Source: Brasenia schreberi
Taxonomy: Eukaryota; Streptophyta; Magnoliopsida; Nymphaeales; Cabombaceae
Length of the DNA stretch: 64,000 bases
Assembly: GCA_036023115.1 (NCBI GenBank)
Contig: JAYKKT010000055.1
Coordinates: 9,696,001-9,760,000, forward strand
Direction: 5' to 3'
Within the stretch, counting starts at the first letter, position 1. Each line of letters begins with the position of its first letter. A program made the translations under genes and the position numbers. Below are positions 13,411 through 25,141 of this stretch, piece by piece. Under the pieces are notes generated by a model. That model saw only the letters and a list, made by a program, of their open reading frames with translations, did not search any database and was not told the DNA's origin.

Positions 13411-13799
13411 TTGATCGTCATCATCAAGTGTCAACTGATGGATTCGTTCATGGCATTACTGATACATCTTTATAAGACCCACCAATATAAGATCACCCAT
13501 CAATGGTTGTGATATAAGCTCAGAATGTACTAAAGCTATTGCAAGTGTCTCACATATCGTGCTCATACACTAGTATAAGAAATTAAAAAGAGAAAAGTTA
13601 GTATATGACGTTAAAGTAAAACAAAAAAGGAGAAACCTCTAATAGAAATACAATAATTCATTATATAATGATGTATTACGTTGCCTAGTTTGAGTAGGCC
13701 GAGCAAGACATAACTAATTGCTAGAATCTCACAAAATAAATCAATGCATCATCTAAATATACTACTCCATGTATACTTTATCATACTTGTATGGGTATA

Positions 13800-14460
13800 A
13801 TATTAGAACTCCAAAATGCTCAATCTCAAAATAATGGGAGTGCTGAGTTTTTGAGATTGTATCACGTGGCACATACTCTACCTTATATGTGTGTGACTTC
13901 ATAGATCTTTTTGCAATGGAGGGTCCTATTGTTGCTATTTGGATGCCTTGACGTCGGTCAAACTAACGAACTAAATGATCTACCATATCAAGTCCCACAA
14001 CATCTACGCATCAAATGCATCTTTGATATCCCGATAACTTGTATCTATTACAATCCATACAAAACTATATAGTTGTGAGTCAATCTACATTGTACACAAA
14101 TAGCACATAAAATTATAACATACGAATATATAACAAGAGATTGCCTATGACATACACTACTCATCCATAGGCTTACTTGTAGTTTCCCATCTTGTCATTT
14201 TAATCTCATAACAACTTTAAAAGTTGAGAAGTACACATAAATCCATGACTACAATTAAAACATATAACTTGTTAATTTATTAACAAAAAATAAACTATAA
14301 TAATGCAAGCAATAATAGTAAATATTATTACCTTAAGCAAAGAAGTATGTGCACTAAGTTGTACTTCTATTCGGGATACCTTTCCTAGTTGTTTGTACAA
14401 ATACGCTAATGTAATTATACCCCATGCATAATCATTAACCCTCCTATAATCGTGTACCAA
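13800..14460 (-). pseudogene. Plant mobile domain gene, C-terminal half
   Basis: On the minus strand the ORF ending at 14272 reads RRVNDYAWGIITLAYLYKQL followed by GKVSRIEVQLSAHTSLL, the PMD block '..I..YSWGSAALAxLYRxLCxA'. Further left, DMVDHLVR and a FDRRQGIQI-like stretch fit the later PMD block '..VExHxPxRVxRQFG.xQ.IP'. Frame breaks are present. PMD proteins (MAIL1/MAIN relatives) occur both as host genes and as transposon cargo; lying between MULE ends, this is probably cargo. Confidence 0.55.
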
Positions 14461-14499
14461 CAGAAAATTAGATTAAGCTTGTAAATCATAGTTGGTTGA

Positions 14500-14780
14500 T
14501 TGGATAGGTAGACTTACTATACAAGATGATAGATCATGTGTTGTTGATTACTTTTATCAAGCATTGACAACCATATACAAACAACTTCCATATGCGATGA
14601 GGTGAGATAACTATCACACTTCATGATATCGAGATACTTGGTCTTTCAATGAATGATCACTTTGTTGTCTTGACACAAGAGATGATAGTTAGAAGCAAGG
14701 AAGAAATGTTAAGTGAATGTTGGGAATGGGGATCGATGAAGTCATATATGAGATTAAGTCTCGGGCCATTAATCTAGGCC
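14500..14780 (+). pseudogene. Plant mobile domain gene, N-terminal piece, inverted
   Basis: On the + strand one frame gives GEITITLHDIEILGLSMNDH followed by FVVLTQEMIV and SECWEWGS, matching the PMD start '..FH.P.GE.TITLxDV..LxGLPVDG..V.G'. The piece sits where the N-terminal part of the minus-strand PMD gene should be, but is in the opposite orientation. A small in-place inversion with a breakpoint near 14470-14500 would explain this. Confidence 0.5.
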
Positions 14781-15727
14781 TGATATCCATCCTCTTCACT
14801 TAATGGGCTTTACCCACAATATAACGTGTATGAGTTGTTATCACTTTTTGTATTACCTATAAATATATATTTACATAATACATTAGAATATGGAGTATTA
14901 ATTTCAATATGTGTATAGAGAGTATTTACATAAATTTATACTGGAGTTTTAAAGTAGATGTTCCTCTTAGATCTTATATGCAATGTGACCTTCAAAGCTT
15001 AGAAGTAATCTCATCATATCAAGACATCACTCATCCTCACTGTCTGTAATATCGATCTCAATATATGAGGTTCATATATCCTCCTCGTAACGTGAAAGAT
15101 TTGCTTCCTCTTCTTCTCGTTATCGTCTATGGGGCATCCTCCATACGACATCACATTGCATCTCTTAGATGAAGCAATAATGTTACAACATTGTACTCAT
15201 GCCCCATTAATCATATCTGAATAGAAAAAGTTATTTGTTAATTTAATAACATCTAAGTGGGAGATATGCTCCAGGCGCATCTCACACTTAATAGTAGATG
15301 TTCTTGGGACACGTCTCTAACCCATGAGATGCCGAAAAAACTTCAATTTTTCCAACTTTAAATAGCATGAAAATTTCAATTAAACGAATAACAAATGATA
15401 CAACACAATCAACAACATACCCCGATAAATCAACGAATCCACTTTGAATCAGTGAAAGAAAATGAAAAAACCCTTCTTCCTCCCCTTTCTCTTATCCATT
15501 CTTCTCAAATCTACCATTTCTATAGATTTCAATCTATTTTTTTGGTAGAAATGACTATATATCGAGTACTATGTGACTAAAACGAAGCGGGAAACAAAGA
15601 ATGATTGTAATACGAAAATGGAGTCATGAGTTGGTTCACGCAGGGGGAGAGAGTGTCCAGTTTTCAGCATGAAGGGCATTTTCGTAAGTATTAAAATGAC
15701 TAGGAGCATTTTGGAAAAAAAGCAGAA

Positions 15728-15765
15728 ATGAGTTGTGTGTATAGTAAAAGGAGTGTAAGCATATC
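15728..15765. repeat. Right terminal inverted repeat of the MULE
   Basis: This is complementary to the left terminal repeat at 12009-12043 (GTGTGTATAGTAAAAGGAGT here). It marks the outer end of the element; the following sequence is another short TA run. Confidence 0.7.
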
Positions 15766-16942
15766 AATCATATATATATAGCTAGAGAGAAACATGTGGT
15801 TTGACCAAAATCCATTCACATGATTCTGGGCTTTTTAGTTTTTGCTGTGAGACAGCTTGGTTTGCATCTAACGTTGTTACCTTGTGCTTGATGTGACTAT
15901 AATCATTAAATAAGTTTAACTAATAAACATAAATATTCTAACTTTTCTTAATATTAAGCAAAATATTAAGTAACAGAGTTAAGAAATGTTCATTAATGAT
16001 TAGACGAAATAATAATTAATTAGGTGTTATATGTTTCTATTAATTATTAATGTACACTTTTTTTGGATTGCCATGATGGGGTTAAATGAGACCCCTACCA
16101 TTACAAAGAAAAAATATGATGTATACGATATGCACAAGAGGGTGGTAATGATGCCTTCCAACACAAAAACAGAAAAAACAAGTGGGTGAACATTGCAGAA
16201 ATACTAGATACAAGAACAACTCTACTTAGATATTGAGCAATCTATCTTTAAGGTGGAATATGCAGTCTGTATAAGACTAATGTAGATGTATACAACCTCT
16301 ATTTGACAGCGAGGAAAATGCGTACCTTCAAAAAGCATAGTCATCTACAAAAAAATAGAATATTGTTCAACTACTATAAACAACAAGCAAGTCGAGCAGG
16401 AGGATATACACAACTTCACATAGGGATTATTTTCACCATGAGGATTCATTTTATCTATCGTACAAAAGACTATAGACACTTGAGTTTGATATCAAGTACC
16501 TTTGTCAGATAACTTCTTTCAATTAGAGATATCAACAGGAGGTCTATCATCCCATTAAAGTGAGTGAATGTTTAGTGTCTCTCTGTCATGCATAAGACAA
16601 TATTCAATCATAATGGGTGACTCTAGTATGTTGTCCTAGTGAAATAAGTGACCAGTGGCTCCACTCGAGATAACAATAAAAGAAGTCTGTTGTGCTCTCT
16701 TAGAAATCACAGATGTTGAATTTCAAGAAAGGCTTAAAGAAGTCATGGGTATTTGTTTTCATTTCATTGTTGTAAATTTATATCTATCTTCTCTATTGAA
16801 TCTACTAACAATATCAACTCTTGAATACTCAATAATAATTTTGCTCTTATAAAAAACCTTTGAGAATTTTCTTCTACCAATACCATTCAACAATCCTACT
16901 TGCTTTAAGAAAGGTTCTATTGTGACAACTAAGAGTGAAACC
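15766..16942. other. Unassigned region left of the Copia element
   Basis: Open pieces at 16303-16512 and 16655-16852 (+) contain no family I recognise. They may be exons or relics of a disrupted gene, as the second has a non-repetitive start (APLEITIKEVCCALLEITDV), but nothing supports a function. The Copia insertion at 16943 interrupts this sequence; the other side resumes at 27567. Confidence 0.4.
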
Positions 16943-17228
16943 TGTTGAAGGATAGAGAAGAATGGATCTTTGTTCCTATTGGATTCATATCTAGTTTAAC
17001 AGGAGCTCCATGGTGTAACTTTTACTAAGTAGGGGCATATTAGAAATTTAAGTTAGAAACCATTATAAAGAGAAAACTCTACACCCTAATGAAAAACATG
17101 AAAGAGAAGAGAGAGTGTGGGGCAGCTGCCAAGGATGTGGCGTCGACCCTCAACTCTTTGTAACTTTCATTTTTCATGATATGATTAATTATTTTTCATT
17201 ATTTATTTTGTTTACGAGTGTCTCTATA
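16943..17228 (+). repeat. 5' LTR of Copia 1
   Basis: This 286-bp repeat starts TGTTGAAGGATAG and ends TCTCTATA (the expected terminal CA is mutated). It shares long blocks with the 3' LTR, such as GGAGCTCCATGGTGTAACTT and CTGCCAAGGATGTGG. The two LTRs differ at many positions, indicating an old insertion. Confidence 0.9.
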
Positions 17229-17241
17229 TGGTATCATAGCC
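17229..17241 (+). promoter_or_regulatory. Copia 1 primer-binding site (initiator tRNA-Met type)
   Basis: TGGTATCATAGCC directly follows the LTR and matches the TGGTATCAGAGCC motif complementary to the 3' end of plant initiator tRNA-Met, with one mismatch. It primes minus-strand DNA synthesis in an active element. Confidence 0.85.
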
Positions 17242-17429
17242 TAATCCATGGATTAGAGCTTCACAGTTAGTTAGGAGTAGTGTTTATGCCCTAAGGGTTG
17301 AAGTGTACCTAAGAAACAATCAAGAAAACATGTGTAAGTTGTTCTACATCAGACCTGACAAAGATTCGAAAAAAAAAGAAAAGAAAAACTTGAGATCGTG
17401 ACCTAGAGCAAGGGGTGTGATTATGACTG

Positions 17430-18300
17430 AAAAGGAAAAAAGATTGGAAAGTGCAGAAATATCCAGCATTAACAAGAGCAAAGCATTTCAAATTACAAGT
17501 ATTAAATTGGATGGAAAAACTATCTACAATGGGTGCGATCTATTAAACTTCCGTTATTGGTAAGAGGAAGATGGGAATATCTTATAAGAGAGATTTTCAC
17601 ACCAAACCCTACTAATCCAACATACTCTAGATAGAGTAGAGAAAGCATTCTGGTAAGTGTGTGGCTAATATAATCCATGATTCCTTCTATCAGTTGCACT
17701 TTCATGTTTCTAGAGACAACCCATGAAATTTGGTTGGTAGTAAAGATGCATATGCACAACAAAAGAATATAGCCAAAAAGTATGAAATCATTGAAAGAGT
17801 TAAGAAATGCAGACAAGGAAGTTGATCGATCGATGAATATTATGCTAAACTTTATGGATTGTGGGAAGAGTTATCAATTTATTTCAAGACCAAATGTCAA
17901 ATTTGAATGAAGGAAAGACATGAAGAATTTAAAGAGAGGAAAGTCTTTGACTTACTATTGGGTATCTCACTTGATTATGAAACTGTAAAGAATAATATCC
18001 AGAGTAGGAAATAACTTTCCTCACTAAGTACAGTTTATACTCTACTATTAAGGGAAGAAGACATAAAGCATTTCAAAAAATAAGAAAAATTAATAATTCT
18101 AAAACTACATCTTTCGTAGGAAGGAATCAAAATTCTACATCTCAATTTAAAGGTAAAGGAGGATATGAAAGAGAAAGAGCAATAATTCAACAATCACCAG
18201 ATGATAAAGATAAATTTTCTTGCACCTACTGTGAAAGAACAAGGCATATATGTGAAACTTATTGGTAGTTGATTAGTTGACCAACATATAATCAAAATCA
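17430..18300 (+). pseudogene. Copia 1 gag relic
   Basis: Frame-shifted gag sequence. ITSIKLDGKTIYNG near 17490 matches the 'KLNGxNYxxW' start. Near 18213-18265 lies CTYCERTRHICETYW, a degraded CX2CX4HX4C zinc knuckle in which the final Cys/His arrangement is lost. A protease-like IIDSSITADM remnant (18510-18560) follows. Numerous stops occur. Confidence 0.7.
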
Positions 18301-18877
18301 ACCAACTAGAGCTCTCTTTAGTAACTAACATGAGAAGAGTACAACAATGGGTGGTCAGAACTCAACGTCTGAAATGCCGAAGAAAACAGATGAGTGAGAG
18401 TCTCGATTTGTAGAATTTTAGAAGGCCTCCACATCTTTCACCATAGATCTCATTGCTAACATGGCATATTCATTCTCTTTTATGAAGATGGGTAATCATT
18501 CTATGTCTAATTTTAGAGTTTCGATTATTGATTCAAGTATCACAGCTGATATGGTGGGAACCATATCATTTTTTTTAAGACTACTACCCAATCCAAAAAA
18601 ATATTGGAATCAAGATGGTTGATGGGTCTAACACTCCTATTATTAGGAAATAGAGTATAGTTACATCTATGAGAGTTAACATAATGTCCTACATGTTCCT
18701 ACCCTTTTAGTCAATTTATTTTCTATACATGCATTGACTAGAGACTTATATTGTTTAGTGATCTTTGATGTTACTCATTGTGTCTTTCAAGAATTGAAGA
18801 TGGAGAGGATCCATGGTCAAGGTAGCATGAAGAGAGGATAGTACTTCTATGAGGAGACTGACATCACTGGAGATAGG

Positions 18878-19490
18878 TTGGCTCTTATTATAGAAAAACA
18901 GAAAACATATCTTACTTTGTGGCACCAACAATTAGGACATTTACTACTCTTTAGAATCAGATTTTTGTTATCAGAATTTAAAAATTGTAATGATTTTATT
19001 TTGATATGTGAAACTTATGACAAGGCAAAACATCATCGTGCCTCCTTCCCTATAAATGAAATTTGATCTCTAAAACCCTTTGAGATTGTGCATTCAGATA
19101 TTTGAGAACCATACTCTATTACTACTTTACATGGTTATAAATAGTTTGTTTTATTTATAGATGATTATACCATATTTACTATGGTTTATCTTATGAGATT
19201 TAGAGATAAAGTTATAAATATTTTGTCAGCATATCGTGAATTTATTCATACATAGTTTCAGCTGCCCATAAAAATTATATGCAATGATAATGGCTGAGAG
19301 TATATGAATAACTCTTTCAATATGTTCTTCCTCAGTAAAGGTATTTTACATCAAACTTCATGCTCATATTCTCCATAATATAACGGAGTTTCTAGAAGAA
19401 AGAATAAACATATCTTGGAAGTGGCACGAATATTGTTGATTGGATATAACATTACAAAATTCTTTTAGGGATAAGTTGTATTAACTGTTT
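18878..19490 (+). pseudogene. Copia 1 GAG-pre-integrase and integrase core relic
   Basis: The pre-integrase block reads LTLWHQQLGHLLLFRIRFLL with CETYDKAKHHRASF, matching 'WHxRLGHxxxxxL...C..C..xKxxRxPF'. It is followed by degraded core sequence (HSDIxEPY, then FIDDYTIFTMVYLM, then NDNG at about 19290). The frame breaks repeatedly and the sequence stops at the LINE insertion near 19520. Confidence 0.75.
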
Positions 19491-19839
19491 TCTATCATAT
19501 AAATTGTATACCTAGTGTTGTGCCAAAATGATTTTGTATTAGGCTTCCGACATCCAGCGTAAAACTTTGTCAAATTTTTATACCATGGATTACACAAATT
19601 ATGAGCATTACTTTGAGACGTCCTCTCTTAACGATGCGCTATAGAGTTCGAATGCAGTGATAAGTAAGCAAGGGTCGCTACATTTTTACCCGGATATAGT
19701 GAATCAATTGCATAGAAGGTTCTCACATCATTTACGGGTGTAAGTAAGGAAGTTAGTCACACTATATTGCCACCCGAATGTAGTGAATAATTTTCAGAGA
19801 GGGTTTTCGCATTTTCAATATGGACAGATATAGGGGTAA

Positions 19840-20570
19840 GAAAGCTAGTCCTAGATAATAAGATTCACATTGGTTCTTCGAATATCAGAACATTGTCCGG
19901 TAAGCTAATGGAGGTGGTAGATACTATGACTCGGAGAAAGATTCATATTCTATGTTTATCAGAGACAAAGTGAGTTGGAGAAAAAGTAAAGGAGATTGAG
20001 GATAAAGGTTTTAAATTATAGTACTCAGGTAAGGAAAAGGCTTGAAACGGAGTTAGTATTATCATAAATAAAGATTTAAAGGATAGTGTAGTAGACATAC
20101 AACGATATGGTGACCAAATTATGACGTTGAAATTAGTGTTAGGAGCAGAGGTTTTGAATATAGTTTGTGCATATACACCTTAAGTAGTACCAGAAGATAG
20201 TATAAAGATGGCTTTTTGGGAAGAGTTAGATAAGGTGATTCAAAGAATTCCGCAAAGGGAGATGATTTGTTTAGGAGGAGACTTAAATGAACATGTTAGT
20301 AAAGAGGCATTAGGATATCAAGGTATTCATGGAAACTTTGGTTTTGAGAATATAAATGAGGAAGGTAAGAAGATTTTAAATTTTTCTATGGCATTTCATC
20401 TCTTTATAGTCAATACAATCTTCAAAAAACAAGATCAACATTTAATTACTTATAAGAGTGGCTTATCACAAACACAAATTGATTACTTTATTTGTAGAAA
20501 AAAAGATAAAGCGTGTTGTAAAGATTGGAAGGTAATTTCAGGAGAAAGTTTAACTACCTAACATGGATTT
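19840..20570 (+). pseudogene. RTE LINE apurinic-like endonuclease domain
   Basis: Blocks appear in order: IGSSNIRTLSGKLMEVVDTM, ILCLSETK (catalytic Glu), YSGKEKA, GVSIIINKDLKDSVVD, LNIVCAYTP, then the open piece 20208-20561 with ICLGGDLNEHVSKEA (catalytic Asp-Leu-Asn) and [18 protein letters not shown] (normally 'SGxxxSQIDYxL'). All the signature residues of the exonuclease/endonuclease/phosphatase fold are visible except the C-terminal His region. Stops at about 20035-20190 break the frame. Confidence 0.85.
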
Positions 20571-20949
20571 TTAGTTATGGATTTACAAATAAAAAATAGA
20601 AAAAGAAGAAAAGAGTGCATTGAGCGATTCAAACTAAATGGTAGAACCTCAAAAGCGAGAAAGAAGATACATTTAAATAGAAAGTCCTTCAAGGAGATTT
20701 TTAGAATTATATTAGTACAATTTGTGATATATAGAACAATATGGCTATACATATTAGGAAAGTTGCAAAAGATGTGTTAGGTGAATATAAGAAAGGTGTA
20801 CGGCACAAAAAGAAGCTTGGTGGTGGAGTTAGTAGTGCAAAATAAAATCAAGGCAAAGAGGGCATATAACAAATTACATTATACTACAAAAACTAGTAAA
20901 ACTTTAGAGGCTTATAAGAAAACAGAAAAGGAAGCGAAAAAAGCCATCA

Positions 20950-22010
20950 ATGAAGCAAAAGCTAAATTTTGGGAGGATTTATATTAAAAAACTCAACTCA
21001 AAAGAGAGTGAAAGAGATATTTTTAGGATAGCTAGAGCTAGAGGTAAGAAAATTAAAGATCTTAATTTTGTTAGATGCATCAAAGATGAGGATGAAAAAA
21101 TTCTAGTGGCAAATGATAATATAAAAAATAGATAGAAAATTTATTTTTATAAGCTTTTTAATGAAAATAAAGATGTTAATATTAGCTTAAGAGAGTTAGC
21201 CAAATCAAAAAGTATATAAACCATAATTTCTACCAACATATTCAAAAGAATGAAGTCAAAGAGGCTCTTAAACATCTGAAGTGTGGTAAATCGGTAGGAC
21301 CAAACAATATTCCCATAGAAGTTTGAAAAATCCTAAGAGAAACAGGAATCACTTAGCTCACAAGATTATTTAATGAAATATGAAAAAACTAAAAGATGCT
21401 CGAGGAATGGAGAGTGGGTATACTTATACCCATATATAAGAACAAGAGAGACATTCAGAATTGTGTGAATTATCGGGGTATTAAGCTAATGAGCCATACT
21501 ATGAAATTACGGAAAAGAATTATCGAACATAGGTTAAGACAAGTATCAAGTACAACAGAGAACCAATTTAGATTCATGCTAGGCAGATCTATTATTAAAG
21601 TAATTCACCTTTTGAAATGTCTTATAGAACATTTTAGGGTAAAAAAGAAAGGCCTTCACATGTACGAAGGTATACAAAAAGCTTATGATAGTGTATTGAG
21701 GGAGGTTCTTTGGAGAACCTTGGAAAAAAAGAGATCTCATTGACATACACAAACCATATAAGAGACATGTATGAAGGTGCAAAAACATGTGTGAGGACTC
21801 ATGAAGGAATGACAGACTTCTTTGAAGTTAATATTGGGTTACATCAAGGATCAACTTTAAGTCCATACTTATTTATAATGTTAATTGATGAGTTAATGAA
21901 ACATATTCAAGATGAAGTACCTTGGTGTAGGTTATTTGCAGATGATATTGTATTAGTGGAGGAGTTTAAGGAAAAAGTTAATAGAAAATTGGAACTATAG
22001 AGAGAAACAT
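20950..22010 (+). pseudogene. RTE LINE reverse transcriptase of copy 2
   Basis: RT blocks are visible across three frames: IPIYKNKRDIQNCVNYRGIK (21396-21743), STTENQFRFMLGR, and IQKAYDSVLREVL, where the usual FIDLEKAYD has decayed. Then 21710-22000 has [20 protein letters not shown] and RLFADDIVLVEE, with both catalytic aspartates of the ADD motif intact. Frameshifts near 21660-21730 and stops elsewhere make it non-functional. Confidence 0.85.
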
Positions 22011-22294
22011 TAGAAAGTGAAGGCTTCCGACTTAGTAGAACAAAGACAAAATATATGGAATGTAAGTTTGATCATTTGGTTACTTCAAAGGACATAGAAA
22101 TTAAAATTGGCACACATTTCATCACCAAAAGGAAAGTTTTAAATACCTAGAGTCAATTTTTCAGAGTGATGGAAGAATTGATGGAGATTTTACGCATAAA
22201 ATTAATGTTGGTTGGTTAAAATGGAGAAGAGGATCAACTATTCTTTGTGATAAGAAGATATCATTAAAGTTAAAAGGTAAATAGTATAGAGCAG

Positions 22295-24694
22295 TGTAGA
22301 CATGAAAATTTTCACTCTCAAGCTATGAAAACTCGAAGTAAACCTTTTTCGCATCTACGCTTGTGCGAGCATGCCAGTTAGTTTACACAAACTAGCAAAG
22401 ATTTAAACAATTTTCTGACTTTCTTGGCGATTATAGGCAAGCGAACTCTTTTCACTTAGACCTTCTTGAAACGGTGCTCAAGGGTTGGTTTAAGTGCTTA
22501 GAAACCTCAATTTGCAAACAGTTTTGCTTCAAATCATGTGATCAACCACTGTTTTGAAAGAATTTGTTTTGTGCACTTTTGATTCAATGTTTGAAATGAA
22601 CACGTCCTCAAAACAGAGTTTTATGTTTTCAGGGCCTTTTTCTAAAGTCGATCTAAATGTGTTACAGGTCTCCAAAAATTCTCAAAATTTTATCAGACGA
22701 AGCTGGTAGTGGATAACCCTATGCATTTTACAGATCTGAATTTGAAGACGTATTGAATCAAAATTAAATGTTTGAGTAGACCTGACTCACTGAACCGAAA
22801 TTACTCTGTCCCAAAAATATAAAGGCTCAAAGATGAGTCTATATCTTTGTGATTCGAATTCCGAATTTAATGATTATAGTGTTGTTGGAAAGCTATGGAT
22901 GTCAACTTTCCAATTCATTAAAAATCACATGAATTGGATTCTTATGGACAGAGATATGAGACTTTTACCCAACCTCTATTTCAGGAATTTCGACTATGCA
23001 ACAAGTGTTCAAAAAGTGCTTCGGTCTTTTCCCAATTTTATCACAGGGTTGGACGGCCCTAAATTTCTTGCAAATTTTATTTAAAGTGTCTTAATATGTG
23101 TGGAACATGTGTGCCAAATTTTAGTCTATTCGGAGCAAGCATCAAGAAATTAAAATTATAGAAAAAAATATATGCAGAGATGTTGGAAATCCGGTTTTCG
23201 GTTTTTAGAAATATAATGATACAAACTCACACGAATTGAAGTTGCAGCCACTCTACATCCCAAATTAAACTCACGCAAAATGAAGTTGCAGCCACTCTAG
23301 TCCGAATTAAACTCACACGAAATGAAGTTGCAATGATTATACATCCCGAATTAAACTCACACGAAATGAAGTTGCAGCCACTCTACATCTCGAATTAAAC
23401 TCACACGAAATGAAGTTACAACCACTCTACATCTCGAATTAAACTCACACGAAATGAAGTTGCAGCCACTCTACATCCCGAATTAAACTCACATGAAATG
23501 AAATGTACATATTAGCTTAAGCATAGAGGGGATAGAGAATATAGAGTGTTCATTGGGGTATAAACTCAAACACATAGAGTGCGTGTGTGTAATGGTGAAG
23601 ATTCAGCAAATGTAAATTAGTGCATCCAATCTAATCACTATTACAATTTGGAGGGAGGTTGTGCTCCATTAATACAATCTGTTTTTAATTTAATTAAAGG
23701 AGAAGAAGGGTTTAGAATCAAAGTTTAGGGATACTTATAGATTTTCTCCCCAAGATACCGAAAATTCTAAGTATGGAATTCGGCTTCCTCTTTCTTGAAT
23801 GCCTCACTCTCACTCAAACATAATGTGCAGGCCTTACCTAGAACTACCCCACTCTCCCTCTCTTACTTCACTCCCTTGCAGCCCACGACCAACTTGGTGC
23901 AGCACCTCCTTGTTAAGCCCAAGACCAACCCTTCTCTTCCTCTTTGTCCAACCTCCCAAGCCTTGCTCCAATCTCTCCAACATGCTCCACCCACCCCACC
24001 CCTTGGCCCTATTTATAAGCCAAGGAGATGGGTCATTGGGGTGGGTTTGGATCCTAGGTCCAGCCCCAATTCAAGGTTGGATGGTCCTCTTGTGGTGGCG
24101 TGGAATGGACCAGCCCCATGTGGGCTAGTCTCCAAGTGAACCCGGCCTTAGCCTAGGTTCCATCAAGTTCATTTAACTGGCCAATGCTTGATTTTATAAC
24201 TTGCTTATTTGATGCTTGGTTTGATCCACTCGGCCCTACCTTGAGCTTGCACTTGATGAAGTTGATCCCATATTTGAAGTGGATATTGATTCCATCTTTG
24301 ATAAGCCCGGTCCTTGATTTTAGTCTCATACGACACTTGATTCTTGATGGCTTCATCATGGTCTCGATTCCATTTTGCATTTGAAATTGAACTCGCCTTG
24401 AAATAAAAACTTGATTCAATCTTCAATCTCGCTTTTATCCAGATAGGCTTGGCCCACCCTTCACTTTTTGACTTGATCTCAAGCTGGATTTGGATCAGGC
24501 CTCACCTGTTCGTTTGATATATTTTGAAATTTATGGGCTTTTAACTTGAATTAAAACCTTTATTTTGCAACATTCCCAAAAGAACTTTAAACTTTTAAAA
24601 TTTGGGGTTTTTGAATTTAAAGGTTCATAAAGGCTTTAAATTGGTTTTCGAAATTTAGGAGTTTTTGAAAACATTAAAATTTTGGGTATTTACA
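22295..24694 (+). mobile_element. Solo LTR, 2400 bp, inserted in LINE copy 2
   Basis: It starts TGTAGACATGAAAATTTT and ends GGGTATTTACA, and is flanked by the 5-bp duplication AGCAG (22290-22294 and 24695-24699). Removing it restores the LINE sequence TATAGAGCAGCAATTAGACC found in the other copies. There is no primer-binding site, gag or pol within it, so it is a single LTR left by recombination. A TATA-like CCTATTTATAAGCC lies at about 24008. Its first 400 bp are related to 35286-35670 and to the minus strand of 40631-41013. Confidence 0.9.
23223..23505. repeat. Tandem repeat, 44-bp period, seven units, within the solo LTR
   Basis: Units begin AAACTCACACGAAATGAAGT at 23223, 23267, 23309, 23353, 23397, 23441 and 23485; the period is 44 bp except for one unit of 42 bp. 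They carry the shared string TTGCAGCCACTCTACATC with minor variants. The array lies in the middle of the LTR. Confidence 0.95.
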
Positions 24695-24699
24695 AGCAG

Positions 24700-25140
24700 C
24701 AATTAGACCTGCCGTGTTTTATGGTTATGAGTGTTGGGCAGTTAATCATCAATATGTATAAAAGATGTCTGTGACAAAAATGAAGATATTGAGATGGATG
24801 AGTAGTCATACAAGAAAAGACCATATACATAATGAGGTTATTAGAAATAAATTATGTGTAGCACCAATAGAGGATAAAATGAGATAATATCTTTTAAAGT
24901 GGTTTGGACATATAGAAAGAAAATCAAAAGAAGAACCTCTAAGAAGGTATGAAAAACTAATTTTGAAAGTATTAAAAGAGGTACAGGACAACCACAAAAG
25001 TGTTATAAATAAACAATAAAGAATGATCTAGCTTATTGTGAGTTAACTGCTGACATGGCACATGATAGGGCTCTATGGAAAAAAAAATCTATGTAGCCGA
25101 CCCTGTCTAGTATGGGAAAAGGCTTAGTTGTTGTTTCTTT
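24700..25140 (+). pseudogene. RTE LINE copy 2, 3' end
   Basis: This resumes the LINE after the solo LTR: PAVFYGYECWAVNHQ-type sequence near 24705-24760, then an EMKxLRWM-like block, the KNDLAY block and ADPV, ending with GGCTTAGTTGTTG. The similarity to 63549-63947 (minus) is high. Copia 1 coding sequence restarts immediately after it. Confidence 0.85.
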
Positions 25141-25141
25141 G

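Larger units (their letters stand above)
12000..15765 (+). mobile_element. Mutator-like DNA transposon with plant mobile domain gene
   Basis: The ends are imperfect inverted repeats. At 12009-12037 the + strand reads GCACACCCCTTTTACTATAC followed by ACACACCCC; at about 15735-15762 the complement of that string appears (TGTGTGTATAGTAAAAGGAG, then TGTAAGC). Inside are a MULE transposase relic (12673-13410, +) and pieces of a plant-mobile-domain (PMD) gene (13800-14780). PMD genes carried by Mutator-like elements are known in plants. No clear 9-11 bp target duplication was found, partly because the left flank is a microsatellite. Confidence 0.65.
19520..25140 (+). mobile_element. RTE LINE copy 2, near full length, inserted in Copia 1
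   Basis: Its 5' region aligns with copy 3 (both read GCGTAAAACTTTGTC followed by ATTTTTATACCATGG), so both reach the same start. The endonuclease is at about 19840-20570, RT at 20950-22010, and the C-terminal part at 24700-25120, ending TATGGGAAAAGGCTTAGTTG with a short GTT tail. The 2400-bp solo LTR at 22295-24694 interrupts it. Without that insert the LINE is about 3.2 kb. No target-site duplication could be recognised. Inactive: many stops. Confidence 0.9.

Noticed and set aside
16655..16852. Possible host exon
   Set aside because: It has no recognisable domain, and no splice structure could be justified; reported only as unassigned sequence.
23221..23505. CRISPR-like array
   Set aside because: The 44-bp units are contiguous with no unique spacers, inside a plant LTR; it is an ordinary tandem repeat.
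23795..24139. Two overlapping ORFs (+) of 114 and 109 codons
   Set aside because: They lie inside the solo LTR, in C-rich sequence near its TATA-like motif, and match no protein family I know.
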